Shown here one piece after another: positions 43,480 through 53,027 of a stretch of DNA of 59,801 nt. Origin of the DNA: Candidatus Thorarchaeota archaeon (lineage in GTDB: Archaea > Asgardarchaeota > Thorarchaeia > Thorarchaeales > Thorarchaeaceae). A model generated the notes under the pieces. The model was not told the origin of the DNA, ran no database searches, and saw nothing but the letters and a program-made list of their open reading frames with translations. A program made the translations under genes and the position numbers. The stretch spans positions 1 through 59,801 of the forward strand of contig JAEORX010000003.1 of assembly GCA_016840685.1 (NCBI GenBank), in the 5' to 3' direction. Positions within the stretch are counted from its first letter, which is position 1, and every line of letters starts with the position of its first letter.

Positions 43480-44292
43480 ATGACTGCTGATAAACAAACA
43501 CTGTGGCTAAGACTCACTCTGTTCATGATAGCAATGTTTTTGATTGTGTTGATGTCACCGGTCGTTGTCAATCTTTTTCAAGACAATGAAGAAGTCTTAG
43601 CTTTGGCTGCTACTCTTGTCTTCTTTCTTACATTCGTCCTAATGTATACAGTCACTTGGTTCTTTGTAAGATGGGATGGAGGAGAATCGATTGAAGAATT
43701 AGGAGTTAAAATCGATGATAGATTTAGCCCTCACCTAATGATTGGTGCAACAGCAGGAACTATTGGTGCAATATTGGTCGTGGCAATCGCCTTCTTTTTT
43801 GGCGGTCAGCTTCGTCCGATTGACCAAATAACTGCTGACTTGATAGTAAATGAAATAATCATTACAGCACCAACAGCCTTCTTTGAAGAGTTGGTTCATC
43901 GTGGCTACATCTTAACCAGATTGGAGAATCTGGCTGGAAAACCATTCGCCATAGTTTTCAGTTCACTCTTCTTCTCACTTCTTCATTTCAGCTGGTGGCC
44001 TCGTACTGCATTTGATTTGCCTTTGATAGCCATTTTCACATTCAATATGTTTCTTGGTGGTGTTGTCTTATCGCTCAGCTACTATCTATCTGGCCGAAGA
44101 CTCTGGGTGCCTATTTCATTCCACTTTATGTGGAACATGATTGCCTACATAATGTTTCCACCATTCCCCAGAGAAGCAGTGACACAACCTGGAGTTTTTC
44201 AGATTGAATGGGGAATCACAACAATTGTGGGCTTTCTATTTGGCCTCTCAATACTTTGGAGTCTTCTTGCTTCAGAGAAAAAGAGGGATTAG
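43480..44292 (+). CDS. CPBP-family intramembrane metalloprotease
   Basis: 270 residues with about eight hydrophobic segments. The family's catalytic motifs are present: FFEELVHRGYIL (EExxxR), FSSLFFSLLHFSW (FxxxH) and SFHFMWNM (HxxxN-like). CPBP/Abi proteins include CAAX prenyl-end proteases and bacteriocin-immunity proteins; the substrate here is unknown. It acts in the membrane. Ends at a hairpin shared with the convergent NfeD gene. Confidence 0.88.
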   Translation: MTADKQTLWLRLTLFMIAMFLIVLMSPVVVNLFQDNEEVLALAATLVFFLTFVLMYTVTWFFVRWDGGESIEELGVKIDDRFSPHLMIGATAGTIGAILVVAIAFFFGGQLRPIDQITADLIVNEIIITAPTAFFEELVHRGYILTRLENLAGKPFAIVFSSLFFSLLHFSWWPRTAFDLPLIAIFTFNMFLGGVVLSLSYYLSGRRLWVPISFHFMWNMIAYIMFPPFPREAVTQPGVFQIEWGITTIVGFLFGLSILWSLLASEKKRD

Positions 44293-44320
44293 AAGGGAAC
44301 GGTTTCATCCGAACCCTTCT
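44291..44320. terminator. inverted repeat between convergent genes
   Basis: AGAAGGG-AA-CGG and CCG-AA-CCCTTCT pair across a TTTCAT loop with an internal AA/AA mismatch. It begins at the stop codon of the CPBP gene and ends before the stop of the NfeD gene, the normal place for a bidirectional terminator. T-runs are absent, so the call is moderate. Confidence 0.45.
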
Positions 44321-44333
44321 ACTGGCTGAAAAT

Positions 44334-45026
44334 CTATTGGTCCATGCCTGAAATATCATCAGGTCTTCTCACATACATCGTGATACCAGTGATGTGATCG
44401 ATAACAACCTGTTCTCCTGCCTTGATTGGTGGACCAGAGGTCCTCGCCCACCATATCTCAGCACCTGTCTTAACCTTCCCCTTTGGATTAAGATCAGTGA
44501 CTGCATGGATATCCGCGTACTTGAATTGAGAATAGGTAGGCCATTTGTCGTAATCCCTAAGGAAAGCGAAATACAGCATCATCAGACAGAATACTGTGCC
44601 TGCCATGATATACACAGTTAGTTGCCTTGTTGGATCGATTAGAACTGAGAGGAAAATAGCTACCCCGTAGAGCGGGAAAAGCTTCAGCGACACCTTCGCA
44701 TCAATAAAGCCTCCTTCTACGAAGCTGCTTCCACCTGTGAACATGGTGAACATAAGATACAATACGCCAAAGATTATCAGAAGCATCCAGTCGTCAAACG
44801 AGAAGTCTGAAATCCACACCTGAAACACGAAGAGTATGATTATTATCGGTACAACAACTTGCGCCATTGCTTTACCAGTTGCTGGTTCAAGAGTGATAAC
44901 CAACAATGTGATTAGAACACCAAAAATCATCAATCCATAAAATGGATTGATGAGGAGAAGCGGCATGACCATACTCAGCGCTGAGAACATTATCATGACA
45001 ACAACGATTTTTATCCATGCATCCAT
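44334..45026 (-). CDS. NfeD-like membrane protein
   Basis: 230 residues from ATG 45026 with GGAGGAAAC 7 bases upstream. Five or so hydrophobic segments fill residues 5-160. The C-terminal 70 residues (DIHAVTDLNPKGKVKTGAEI, then AGEQVVIDHITGITMYVRRP) form the OB-fold typical of NfeD. NfeD genes pair with stomatin/SPFH genes and this one follows an SPFH gene by 29 bases, confirming the pairing. It lacks the ClpP-like protease domain, so it is the short NfeD type. Confidence 0.87.
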   Translation of the reverse strand: MDAWIKIVVVMIMFSALSMVMPLLLINPFYGLMIFGVLITLLVITLEPATGKAMAQVVVPIIIILFVFQVWISDFSFDDWMLLIIFGVLYLMFTMFTGGSSFVEGGFIDAKVSLKLFPLYGVAIFLSVLIDPTRQLTVYIMAGTVFCLMMLYFAFLRDYDKWPTYSQFKYADIHAVTDLNPKGKVKTGAEIWWARTSGPPIKAGEQVVIDHITGITMYVRRPDDISGMDQ

Positions 45027-45055
45027 CTTGTTTCCTCCTACATCCAGAAAGAGAA

Positions 45056-45892
45056 CTAGTCTTCAGAAGCTCCCTTGTCCTTTGGTACTCTTAATCCCCC
45101 TGTGCCTGCCGAGAGAGCTACAGATGTTCCTGCAGCCATCCCAACTTCTGGAAGATTAGTCGGGATCATGATAATCAGGTTGGCATTCTTCGATATCTCC
45201 TGCATGATGTTCCATTGCCGGAGCATGAAACCCACACTTGACTCCTCATAGATTCGAGCCGCCTTCAACATGTTCTCCGAAGCCTCGAGTTCAGCTGTAG
45301 CTAGAGTGATTCTGGCTCTACGTTCTCTCTCAGCCTGCGCTTCTCGACTCATGGCATCCTGAAGTGCCGACGGAATGACGACATCTCGAATCTCGACACT
45401 TGTGACCTTAACACCCCAGTGCTCAGTCTTCTCGTCAATAAGTTCCTGAAGATGTCCAGCAATCTGATCACGTTCTGACAGCAGCTGGTCCAGAGTCACC
45501 TTACCTGTTGTTTCTCGTAGTGTTGTCTGGGCAGCAAGCTCCACAGCAACTGTGTATCTTTCAACACTGAGAATTGCTTTCTCAACATCAATGACCCGGA
45601 AATACATCACAGCATCGACGACAACTGGCACGTTGTCCTTTGTCAATGAACGTTCTGTTTTGAAGGCGTATGTAAGGAGTCTAAGTGAAACCTTCATTGC
45701 CACCTTGTCAAGAATGGGCGTGACCCAGATGACACCAGGACCTCTGATGTGTTTGAATTTACCCAGTCTAAGAACAGCAACGCGTTCCCACTCCTTGAGA
45801 ACCTTGATTCCGCTCGCTACAAACATAAGAACGAAGAATGCGAGCACGATGACTAGCATCATTACGAAATATGAATCTAACATGAATTGCAA
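45056..45892 (-). CDS. SPFH/stomatin-family protein (slipin)
   Basis: 278 residues, probably from TTG 45892 because GGAAGGAG is correctly spaced for it; ATG 45883 would be too far. One N-terminal membrane helix (residues about 8-30) precedes the SPFH domain: LKEWERVAVLRLGKFKHIRG, VPVVVDAVMYFRVIDVEKAI, TTLRETTGKVTLDQLLSERD, IRDVVIPSALQDAMSREAQA. C-terminal helices then end in a Gly-rich tail. Stomatins form membrane microdomain scaffolds. Partner of the NfeD protein. Confidence 0.92.
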   Translation of the reverse strand: MQFMLDSYFVMMLVIVLAFFVLMFVASGIKVLKEWERVAVLRLGKFKHIRGPGVIWVTPILDKVAMKVSLRLLTYAFKTERSLTKDNVPVVVDAVMYFRVIDVEKAILSVERYTVAVELAAQTTLRETTGKVTLDQLLSERDQIAGHLQELIDEKTEHWGVKVTSVEIRDVVIPSALQDAMSREAQAERERRARITLATAELEASENMLKAARIYEESSVGFMLRQWNIMQEISKNANLIIMIPTNLPEVGMAAGTSVALSAGTGGLRVPKDKGASED

Positions 45893-46036
45893 TTTTTTTT
45901 GCTCCTTCCTTCCACCTACACGCTGTGTAGACGAATGGTCGAAAAGAGTCCGAAGACCCCATTCCTGATAGACCCTATGTGTGAAGTCTTATGAAGCTTC
46001 GTCTAAATACACCTTCCACTCATAAAAAGAGAAGGT

Positions 46037-46066
46037 GTCGGAGGAATGCCCGTTGTTTCCTCCGAC
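46037..46066 (-). terminator. 10-bp stem-loop downstream of ECF S-like gene
   Basis: GTCGGAGGAA (46037-46046) and TTCCTCCGAC (46057-46066) form a perfect 10-bp stem with a 10-base loop. Read on the minus strand the stem is followed by ACCTTCTCTTTTTATG, so it probably ends the transcript of the 46106-46891 gene. A second 8-bp pair (46009-46016 with 46031-46038) overlaps one arm by two bases. Confidence 0.55.
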
Positions 46067-46105
46067 TATTTGAGAGCTCTTCACTCCTCCTCTGTTTCGT
46101 GCGAG

Positions 46106-46891
46106 CTAGATTTCTTCCTCTGTTAATTCAAGCAACTCAATATTCCCTATGCGGGACAATGGCAAACCATAATCCGTGTTTGAGAGTGCTAGGACTAATC
46201 CGTATATTACGAGAGCAACGATTATTGAACCAACAATTCGCTCAAATGCATAAATAACAATGAAAGCTTGAAAGTAGCCCACTATTGATGGCAGTCCCCA
46301 TAAAGGTGGAAGGTACCAACCTCCGATTGCAGAACCTACTGCTTGATCTAGTGTCACTGCAACTAGACTGAACATCCAGATACTAACGAACGTCTTCCAT
46401 CTTTCAATGTCCAGATTGAGATTCAGTGGGTTAAGCATCCTGGACGATATTCCTGGAATAATAAATAGTAAAGACAGTATTAATGCAATTATATGGAACC
46501 AGATGAAAGCTGGAACTGCATTGCCAACTGGACTAAGTAAGTACACGATCATAGCAAGAATGAAGACAACTGGTACACTAATTCGAATCTTGGTCCTCAT
46601 TACACCTGCCGCAAATGCTCCAGAAGCTGTGGCTAACACAGTCAAGGGACCAAGTACTGCAATAAGGGGGTTGATAAACATTGCAATGAATGAACCAATT
46701 ATCACTGCAATCACTCCGAAGAATGGGCCTAAAAGGAATCCAAAAATTGGTGCAGAAACAAGACCGAAAGATATCTCGCCACCTCCACCAATACTGAGAC
46801 TGAATGGAATTAGTGTAATTACTAAATGCACAGCTCCGAAGATTCCAGTAAGCGCCCATGGATATGCAATAGACCTTGTGAATCCCGACAT
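46106..46891 (-). CDS. ECF-transporter S-component-like membrane protein
   Basis: 261 residues with about seven hydrophobic segments. The segment ISFGLVSAPIFGFLLGPFFG followed by IGSFIAMFINP is reminiscent of the substrate-binding S components of energy-coupling-factor vitamin transporters. No ECF ATPase or T component is in the window. Its start faces the HTH-PfkB gene across 84 bases with an inverted repeat, suggesting that the kinase-like regulator controls it. GGAGAGAG precedes ATG. Confidence 0.62.
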   Translation of the reverse strand: MSGFTRSIAYPWALTGIFGAVHLVITLIPFSLSIGGGGEISFGLVSAPIFGFLLGPFFGVIAVIIGSFIAMFINPLIAVLGPLTVLATASGAFAAGVMRTKIRISVPVVFILAMIVYLLSPVGNAVPAFIWFHIIALILSLLFIIPGISSRMLNPLNLNLDIERWKTFVSIWMFSLVAVTLDQAVGSAIGGWYLPPLWGLPSIVGYFQAFIVIYAFERIVGSIIVALVIYGLVLALSNTDYGLPLSRIGNIELLELTEEEI

Positions 46892-46906
46892 TATTCTCTC
46901 TCCTTT

Positions 46907-46947
46907 TAGTGTACTTTAGTAAACTACATAGGTATGAATGTACACTA
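46907..46947. promoter_or_regulatory. inverted repeat between divergent transporter and HTH-PfkB genes
   Basis: TAGTGTAC (46907-46914) and GTACACTA (46940-46947) are perfect 8-bp inverted arms, 25 bases apart. They sit between the start codons of the S-component-like gene and the HTH-PfkB gene, as expected for an operator bound by a dimeric winged-helix regulator encoded alongside. Confidence 0.45.
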
Positions 46948-46975
46948 GATTGGCAAAGTAAACCAATATTTGAAG

Positions 46976-48319
46976 ATGTTGGAAATGAATGAAACAGACA
47001 AAATCGAGCCTCTTTGGCCATACGTTCTCTTTTTGCCAGTTGAAATCGAGCAACGAGATGAGTTCATCAAATCAGTTCTGGCAACTCGAATAGCTCGTGG
47101 AGTTCTATCCAGTTTTGATGATACTGGACGAGTCCTGCAAAGGGATCTCATTGAGAATCTTCCACACTCTAACAAGAGTATCCTTGCATATCTGAAAACT
47201 CTTAGTAACTATGGTCTCGTCACTACTGGGACAACAGTACACAAAGGAAAAAGAGTGGTCTACCATGAACTCACGAAAAATGGATGGGGCTTAGCAAGAT
47301 TCTATTTTGAGGGACTACCATCAGATGTTGAAGAGCTTACAGCATACCTGCTTGAAGACTATCTTGTTCGTCTGGCTACTCTGTATCGTGAAGAAGGATT
47401 GCCTGAGTCAAATTTATACGATATTTTTGCACGAACTCGAACAAAGGCAATTTTTACTGGAGGTAAAAACTACTCCCATCCTGATTTTGTCCTGTTCGGG
47501 GCTGCCGCATTTTATACCAAGGTGAGTTGTGAGAAATTACCACCTATTGGAGGGTTGTCAAGTTGCAGTTCTCCCATGAGACGCGCAGGCGGTCCAACAG
47601 TTGAACTAGCTCTCGCATTAGCAAATGAGGGTCTGGAGACCACACTTGTTTCATCTGTAGGTAATGACATGGATGGCTGGAATATCATCACTAGCTTAAT
47701 ACAAGGTGGTGTTGATGTAAATCATATCATTGTTGAGGACCAAAAACAGACAAACCAGACAATAATCGTAAGTGATGAAAAGGGATCTAGAGAACTTGTG
47801 AGTGTTAGTCCAATGACCTCATTATCAATCACCTCACCAGAACAGGTACCTTGGACTATCATCGAGAATGCTAAAGCAGTTTATATTGGCGAGGTTTTCA
47901 TTGAGGTCGCAGCATCAATAGCTGCAAATGCTCGAGCTCAAGGAATTCCTGTTTTTTACAGATGTTCTGTCCCCTTCTGGGAGTTGGGCTTGGAGCGATT
48001 GAAACCTATTCTTTCGCAGGTTGATACTCTACTCATTTCCAAGCAATCATGGAATTATCTCAAAAAAACAATCAAAAACAAACCAATCAGCAAGCTTCAG
48101 CGAATTACCGATTCCCAAATTATTGTGAGAGAGTCTGTTGATAAATATACTATCATTGAAGATGAACAAATACTCCAAATAGAGAGTGATAGGGGTGTCG
48201 GGGAAATGACAGAATGGTTTGTCGCTGGACTGATGCTTAAGCTAGTAAAAGGGACAGATATACACCATGCACTTGCTCAAGCGATGAAATATGAGAAGAA
48301 ACAACTAACTACTCGATGA
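46976..48319 (+). CDS. winged-helix and PfkB/ribokinase fusion, probable sugar-sensing regulator
   Basis: 447 residues from ATG 46976; TTG 46970 and ATG 46985 are also possible. Residues about 25-125 are a winged helix (LIENLPHSNKSILAYLKTLS, then VHKGKRVVYHELTKNGWGLA). Residues about 150-440 follow the PfkB fold (GGPTVELALALANEGLETTL, SVGNDMDGWNIITSLIQGGV). The anion-hole motif, normally TGAGD with catalytic Asp, reads GVGE, with Glu410 at the Asp position. Loss of the exact catalytic residue and fusion to HTH suggest a ligand-sensing repressor. Ends 15 bases inside the convergent DUF92 gene. Confidence 0.78.
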   Translation: MLEMNETDKIEPLWPYVLFLPVEIEQRDEFIKSVLATRIARGVLSSFDDTGRVLQRDLIENLPHSNKSILAYLKTLSNYGLVTTGTTVHKGKRVVYHELTKNGWGLARFYFEGLPSDVEELTAYLLEDYLVRLATLYREEGLPESNLYDIFARTRTKAIFTGGKNYSHPDFVLFGAAAFYTKVSCEKLPPIGGLSSCSSPMRRAGGPTVELALALANEGLETTLVSSVGNDMDGWNIITSLIQGGVDVNHIIVEDQKQTNQTIIVSDEKGSRELVSVSPMTSLSITSPEQVPWTIIENAKAVYIGEVFIEVAASIAANARAQGIPVFYRCSVPFWELGLERLKPILSQVDTLLISKQSWNYLKKTIKNKPISKLQRITDSQIIVRESVDKYTIIEDEQILQIESDRGVGEMTEWFVAGLMLKLVKGTDIHHALAQAMKYEKKQLTTR

Positions 48320-49231
48320 AGCAGCTATCCAGAAGAAGAGCCCACCTAAAATCCAAACAAAGAGACCTGCACCCAAAACAATCCCAAGCGTCGCGCCCAT
48401 TCCTGATGACCCGAGATTGACATGCATGTTTGTGAACCGCTTAAAACCACCAACATACTTTGTTTCATAGTTGCAGTGGAAGTCCTTGTCAGTGACTGCT
48501 CCGCATATCTCGCAAACAAATCTGTTCTGGAGAACTGCCCCAAATAGACTATCTAGATTGCATCCTATTAGGGCAGTCAACACGGATAATGGGACAAGAA
48601 TGATCAGCTGTTCTTGAGTTGAAACAGCTGGAACTAATCCGGGAGCGAGTAATGCAAATATAAACGCAAGAATTCCAATGAAGAGCCCTGCGAAAAGAGC
48701 GACACCTTCTCCAAGAAGTGAAACTGCCCCAATTGTACCACGAGGTACTTTCCGACGAAGATTTGTTATTAGACGAGGCTTACTCTTACTGAAAACGCCA
48801 ATTTCACTCGCCAATGTGTCGGCGCTAGTCGTGGCGACAGCTCCGATGTATCCTCCGAACATTAGAAATGGCCAACCAGCTGCGGCAATCTCCACTGAGA
48901 GGCTAGTAATATACATCCCAATCGAGAAGAACATCGGTATGATGCCGCTACCAAAAACATTCTTCCATGATCTTTTTCCTTTCCCTTCTTGAGCAAGATT
49001 CTGTTTAGCCTTCTCTTTATACTTCAACTTGGTAGCTAAACCTGCACTAAGAAAGAAGAACAGGATGATGATGAATGATGCAACGCCTCCAGTATACCAG
49101 ATAGTGAATCCAACAACGAATGCACTGATTAGACCAGATATGTCAACAAAATGGAGCTTGTATGCCAATGCTCCAACTATTGTCATAACCAATAATCCGG
49201 ACACGGCCGGATGGGTCAGAATATCAAGCAT
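48305..49231 (-). CDS. DUF92-family membrane protein
   Basis: 308 residues with about seven membrane segments. Family motifs are GAVATTSADTLASEIGVFSK, PRGTIGAVSLLGEGVALFAG and IGCNLDSLFGAVLQNRF. DUF92 includes TMEM19 and plant VTE6, which phosphorylates phytyl phosphate with CTP; archaeal members may act on polyprenyl phosphates. A CEIC pair with a later Cys sits between the last helices. The kinase role is inference. Confidence 0.85.
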   Translation of the reverse strand: MLDILTHPAVSGLLVMTIVGALAYKLHFVDISGLISAFVVGFTIWYTGGVASFIIILFFFLSAGLATKLKYKEKAKQNLAQEGKGKRSWKNVFGSGIIPMFFSIGMYITSLSVEIAAAGWPFLMFGGYIGAVATTSADTLASEIGVFSKSKPRLITNLRRKVPRGTIGAVSLLGEGVALFAGLFIGILAFIFALLAPGLVPAVSTQEQLIILVPLSVLTALIGCNLDSLFGAVLQNRFVCEICGAVTDKDFHCNYETKYVGGFKRFTNMHVNLGSSGMGATLGIVLGAGLFVWILGGLFFWIAASSSS

Positions 49232-49579
49232 TCACATCACATCCAAGTGTTAATGGTGTTCTTTAACTCGGGTCATATTAATTGCAGTCGTTTCGAATGT
49301 TCTATGAGTATATATCATATCCTAATTGGTGGGTCCGGTTACCATTCTGCGGCTCAAATTTTGCATTTATAGCTTTGCCTTAGGAATGGTTATTCAGATT
49401 TGAATATTCGCCAATATAACGATTTTCCTATGAATTTCGGCAATAGTCGAATCACATTTTCACGAAGAATCAATCGGCAATGGTCGTAATCCCTTCATCG
49501 TTCACAAAAAGCCCTCATAGGTCTTCATTGACGGAAAGGGAGTATATGAGTATTTTATGACTATATAACTCCGTGTCAA
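49232..49579. other. intergenic region, 348 bases, with a 12-base direct repeat
   Basis: No gene is supported. CGGCAATAGTCG (49438-49449) and CGGCAATGGTCG (49475-49486) are direct repeats with one mismatch, 37 bases start to start. The region holds the promoter of the DUF92 gene (leftward) and the tail of the Ig-repeat gene. AT-rich elements such as GTATATATCAT near 49310 may be TATA boxes. Confidence 0.4.
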
Positions 49580-52500
49580 TCAGTACACTGTGAACTGCCG
49601 CTTTACCAACTCAACTGCTCTAGCAGGCAATGGCCGTCCGGATTGTAGAACAGCAGCATCAATGTAGTAAGCTGTGACCATATCAATCGGTGGTGTGATC
49701 CACTTCACCTTGATGATTGATGTTTTTGAATTGATGCTTGGAAATGGTATTTCGTATTCCTTCACAACGTCCCTTCTAGACATCACACGGATTCTCAATG
49801 ACAAATCGTCGATGTTCTCTCGAAGGCTTTCAATTGTTGCTATGATTTCTACGGAGGACAACCTGGCAACGAGACCGGGTATCTCATCTCCTGACTCATT
49901 TCTTACTGAAAATCCAATCTTGAACACTGGCTCTTCAATTGCCTTGATTTTGAACCTCTCTTTCTTCTCATAGGATCTTTCACCGCATCTTAGGGTAGCT
50001 CGTAGATGTGCAGTACTCATCTCTGCGCTTAAGGGAATCCTGAAAGGAATTGGAAATAGTCGTTCCTTGCCTGGTTCTAGGTCTAGGTCTTGATTGAGCA
50101 GGTCCATGTTCCCTCCAATTGACTCAAGCTCTACCTGAAGTGTACAACTTTGCCTAGTTTCTACATTGATTGACACTTGAATTGTGGGTTGAACCAATTC
50201 ATCAGGAGTTGTGAAGTTTGGCAGACCTACAAATTTGATTTGAGCAAAGTCTTGGAGTGGTCCACCAACCAAATCGATTTCTATCGACCGACGATCAACC
50301 TCAAGTCCCGTATAGCTCATAGATGCAATCAATGTGACGCTTTTGTGGTTAGTGTTAACTCTTGGTGCAGGAATGACGATAGGCCCAAATGCCAGTGAAA
50401 GGTTCTTGCTCTGCTTTACTGGTTGACTTAGAACGTGATGTTCATCTCCATCAGGAAAAACAAATGACATATTGAGCACAGCAGGCTCACCAACCTCAGT
50501 ATTTCTACGAATTCTCAACCAACCAGATACTTTTCCTCCTATGTGAGACCGTTTTGGGACTCTTATTGAATCAATATTGACCTTCGTCGTGGTTTGTTCG
50601 ATTCTCAATCTGTCAGACTCGGTTGAGGATATGACCCGCCCTTTTTCCCTCAATGATGCTTTTAAGATGCCTACCCTATCTGCTGAGCTCTCCATAGGCA
50701 TTTCAGGTATCTTCCAATGGAAACTCACAGTACCAGTAGCAAACTCCTCTGACAGGAATTCCTCAATGAGATAAGTTCTGCCTGAATCACTATTGAATTC
50801 CAAAAACAATCTTGCATCTCGACCAACTCTTCTACTAAGATTTGTAATCTGGACCTCCCCAGATAGAATCTCTCCTAGCTTGTATTCGTTCTTCAATTCA
50901 GCTACAAGGAATACCTGAGGTCCCCTCTTTACGAATCCTATATAAAATGGCTTAGATAGAGCTTCTGCGATTTCAGTGCCGTCCATATTGAAGAGACGTA
51001 GTTGGAGAATGCATCTTTCTACTCCCTCTGAGGCATCAGAAGGAATTAAGATGGATGGGAATTTTGTGTCATTGATATTGGTGGCTTCTCCACTCTCAAT
51101 CCTTAGTAAGTTCTCCGAGCTTATCAATACTCTTTCAATACTTGGAGCTACAACGTTTATTTGACACTTAACCTCTGTCTGTGTTGGATAGTTGGTTTCA
51201 ATCTGTCCGTTAAAGAGAACTGGTGTCTTGCCATCAGCGAATTGCGTTGTAGTTCCAGGTCTGATTGATGTCATCATCCAATACATGTTAATGGTATTAG
51301 TCAGATTGATGACTCTGCCTGCAAAACCAACCTCAGCAATAATGTTGTATGCTGTGATATTCTTCCTCGTTTTAAATATGATTTCAGAAACATGGATTTC
51401 TCCATTTTGAATACTGGGAATGGTTAGAATATTACTCTCAACTACATTTCTTTCAGAGTCTTCAATCGTATATTCAATTGTTAGATTATCAAGTTCGCGG
51501 CCTGTAGTGTTTCTTGCAAGTAGACTGAATCGTACATCTTGTCCAGCAAAGACCCGCTCTGAATCAATAATTATCTCTGGTTCAAGACCTTTCCACCAAC
51601 ATAACCATGTAGGTAGGTGAGGAGTTCCTTCGATTGGATCATATAACCAGTTAGTACTACACTCTCTGGTTACTTCAGAAAGGCGTTTCAAAAGAACAAC
51701 CATATTATTGTCTGATTTGGCATATACTTCTAACTGGAAATCTGCACCTGTCATTCTAGGTTCAACATATTCGCTACCAAATACTGATACCAACAAGGCT
51801 TGAATAAATGGATTCTCAATGATGTTCAATTCTTCCAATTCATCTTTTATCAGATATAACATCGAAACAATTGCATCTCCAAGGAACCTGTTTCTCTTGC
51901 CATCATCTACAATTCCATCATCTGTGATTTGATGATTGTATATTCTCAAGTAATCTGATTCCTTATTGCCTTCACCGGGTCGAAATGGACCCCATAGACC
52001 AGCTGAGAGGGCTGCTTCTCTATTTGAGGCAAGAGATTTGGGTCCAACATCTGGGACTTCCTTCCCATTTTCAACCATTCTCTGTGCTTTGAGTGCCAAA
52101 GCTTGAAGCAACAAGGCTAGACCCATTCTTCTGGGAATCGATAGTTGGGTATCGAATACTCTTATCTCAATGGTTCCATAGTCAGTAAAGGGATACATAT
52201 CCACCATTCTTGCATAACTTCGGTTGACATGCCGGGCGAAGGATTCCTTGTCAGATCCACGAAGATACGGAATTAACTCAAACTCATTGGTCGGACCCAT
52301 TTGTGTTGTGTTTCTAAAAAGTCTGATAGATCTCTTGCAGCGAGGTGCTCGTACGCGCTCATCTTCTGTTATTATGACCTCATCACTTGGTTTCTTGTTC
52401 TCAAAAGGTGAATTTACCGAGAGGGCAATGAGGTGAGGTAAGAAATTTCTAATCATGTTATAGACTGCAATCTTCGTCCTTTCATCATTGTCTGAGCTGA

Positions 52501-53017
52501 GAATATGATGATGTTCTCCAAAGGATAGATTTCTCAAGTATTCTTGAGTCGGATTGAGTCCTGTAGAAATCAGGACCGCCTTTGAATCAGTTGGAAGTGA
52601 CTCTTGTGATATTGCTATCAATGTCTGAATCCACCAAGCAAGTTCTTCAAGAGTTGTGCAAGGTGGAGTTGCCACTTCAAGAATCCATGTTAGGCTGGTT
52701 ACATTTGGGTCATGACCCAAGAGTGTATACTCTCTAGGATTCCCTGTTGGATCCTCATAGGCTGCAACTATTCTTGAACCTCTTTCACCTTCCTCTGTCT
52801 GTGCAGATTGTTTGTATTTTCTTCTTACGGTTTCCACAGATGCATTACGTATCTTCTTGTCCAGCAACCCCTTCGCACTGGATACAATCTTGTCGAATAC
52901 TTGAAGGATGTCCTCACCTCGAATCCAGGTGCCATCCTTTCGAATGACTTGGAGCTCAACCTCTATTCCATGAGGAAAGGGTAGCTGCATCTCTGAGTTT
53001 TCCAAATCAGAATCCAT
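49580..53017 (-). CDS. glutamate-cysteine-ligase-2-like domain with Ig-like repeats
   Basis: 1145 residues from ATG 53017 with AGGTG upstream. Residues about 15-430 follow the COG2170/GCS2 carboxylate-amine ligase fold: HGIEVELQVIRKDG, WILEVATPPCTTLEEL, LSFGEHHHILSS and DYGTIEIRVFDTQLSIPRRM. Such enzymes join an amine to a glutamate-like carboxyl with ATP. From about residue 480 to the end it is all beta-sandwich repeats (VFAGQDVRFSLLARNTTGRE and YKLGEILSGEVQITNLSRRV). No signal peptide, so it appears cytosolic. Third gene of an operon with two unknowns. The fusion is unusual; substrate unknown. Confidence 0.75.
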   Translation of the reverse strand: MDSDLENSEMQLPFPHGIEVELQVIRKDGTWIRGEDILQVFDKIVSSAKGLLDKKIRNASVETVRRKYKQSAQTEEGERGSRIVAAYEDPTGNPREYTLLGHDPNVTSLTWILEVATPPCTTLEELAWWIQTLIAISQESLPTDSKAVLISTGLNPTQEYLRNLSFGEHHHILSSDNDERTKIAVYNMIRNFLPHLIALSVNSPFENKKPSDEVIITEDERVRAPRCKRSIRLFRNTTQMGPTNEFELIPYLRGSDKESFARHVNRSYARMVDMYPFTDYGTIEIRVFDTQLSIPRRMGLALLLQALALKAQRMVENGKEVPDVGPKSLASNREAALSAGLWGPFRPGEGNKESDYLRIYNHQITDDGIVDDGKRNRFLGDAIVSMLYLIKDELEELNIIENPFIQALLVSVFGSEYVEPRMTGADFQLEVYAKSDNNMVVLLKRLSEVTRECSTNWLYDPIEGTPHLPTWLCWWKGLEPEIIIDSERVFAGQDVRFSLLARNTTGRELDNLTIEYTIEDSERNVVESNILTIPSIQNGEIHVSEIIFKTRKNITAYNIIAEVGFAGRVINLTNTINMYWMMTSIRPGTTTQFADGKTPVLFNGQIETNYPTQTEVKCQINVVAPSIERVLISSENLLRIESGEATNINDTKFPSILIPSDASEGVERCILQLRLFNMDGTEIAEALSKPFYIGFVKRGPQVFLVAELKNEYKLGEILSGEVQITNLSRRVGRDARLFLEFNSDSGRTYLIEEFLSEEFATGTVSFHWKIPEMPMESSADRVGILKASLREKGRVISSTESDRLRIEQTTTKVNIDSIRVPKRSHIGGKVSGWLRIRRNTEVGEPAVLNMSFVFPDGDEHHVLSQPVKQSKNLSLAFGPIVIPAPRVNTNHKSVTLIASMSYTGLEVDRRSIEIDLVGGPLQDFAQIKFVGLPNFTTPDELVQPTIQVSINVETRQSCTLQVELESIGGNMDLLNQDLDLEPGKERLFPIPFRIPLSAEMSTAHLRATLRCGERSYEKKERFKIKAIEEPVFKIGFSVRNESGDEIPGLVARLSSVEIIATIESLRENIDDLSLRIRVMSRRDVVKEYEIPFPSINSKTSIIKVKWITPPIDMVTAYYIDAAVLQSGRPLPARAVELVKRQFTVY

Positions 53018-53027
53018 ATCTAAACAC

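Noticed and set aside
45991-46257. Plus-strand frame of 88 codons across the SPFH/ECF spacer
   Set aside because: It runs through two hairpins and into the S-component gene on the other strand, and its residues (many Arg, Cys, Leu) look like antisense translation.
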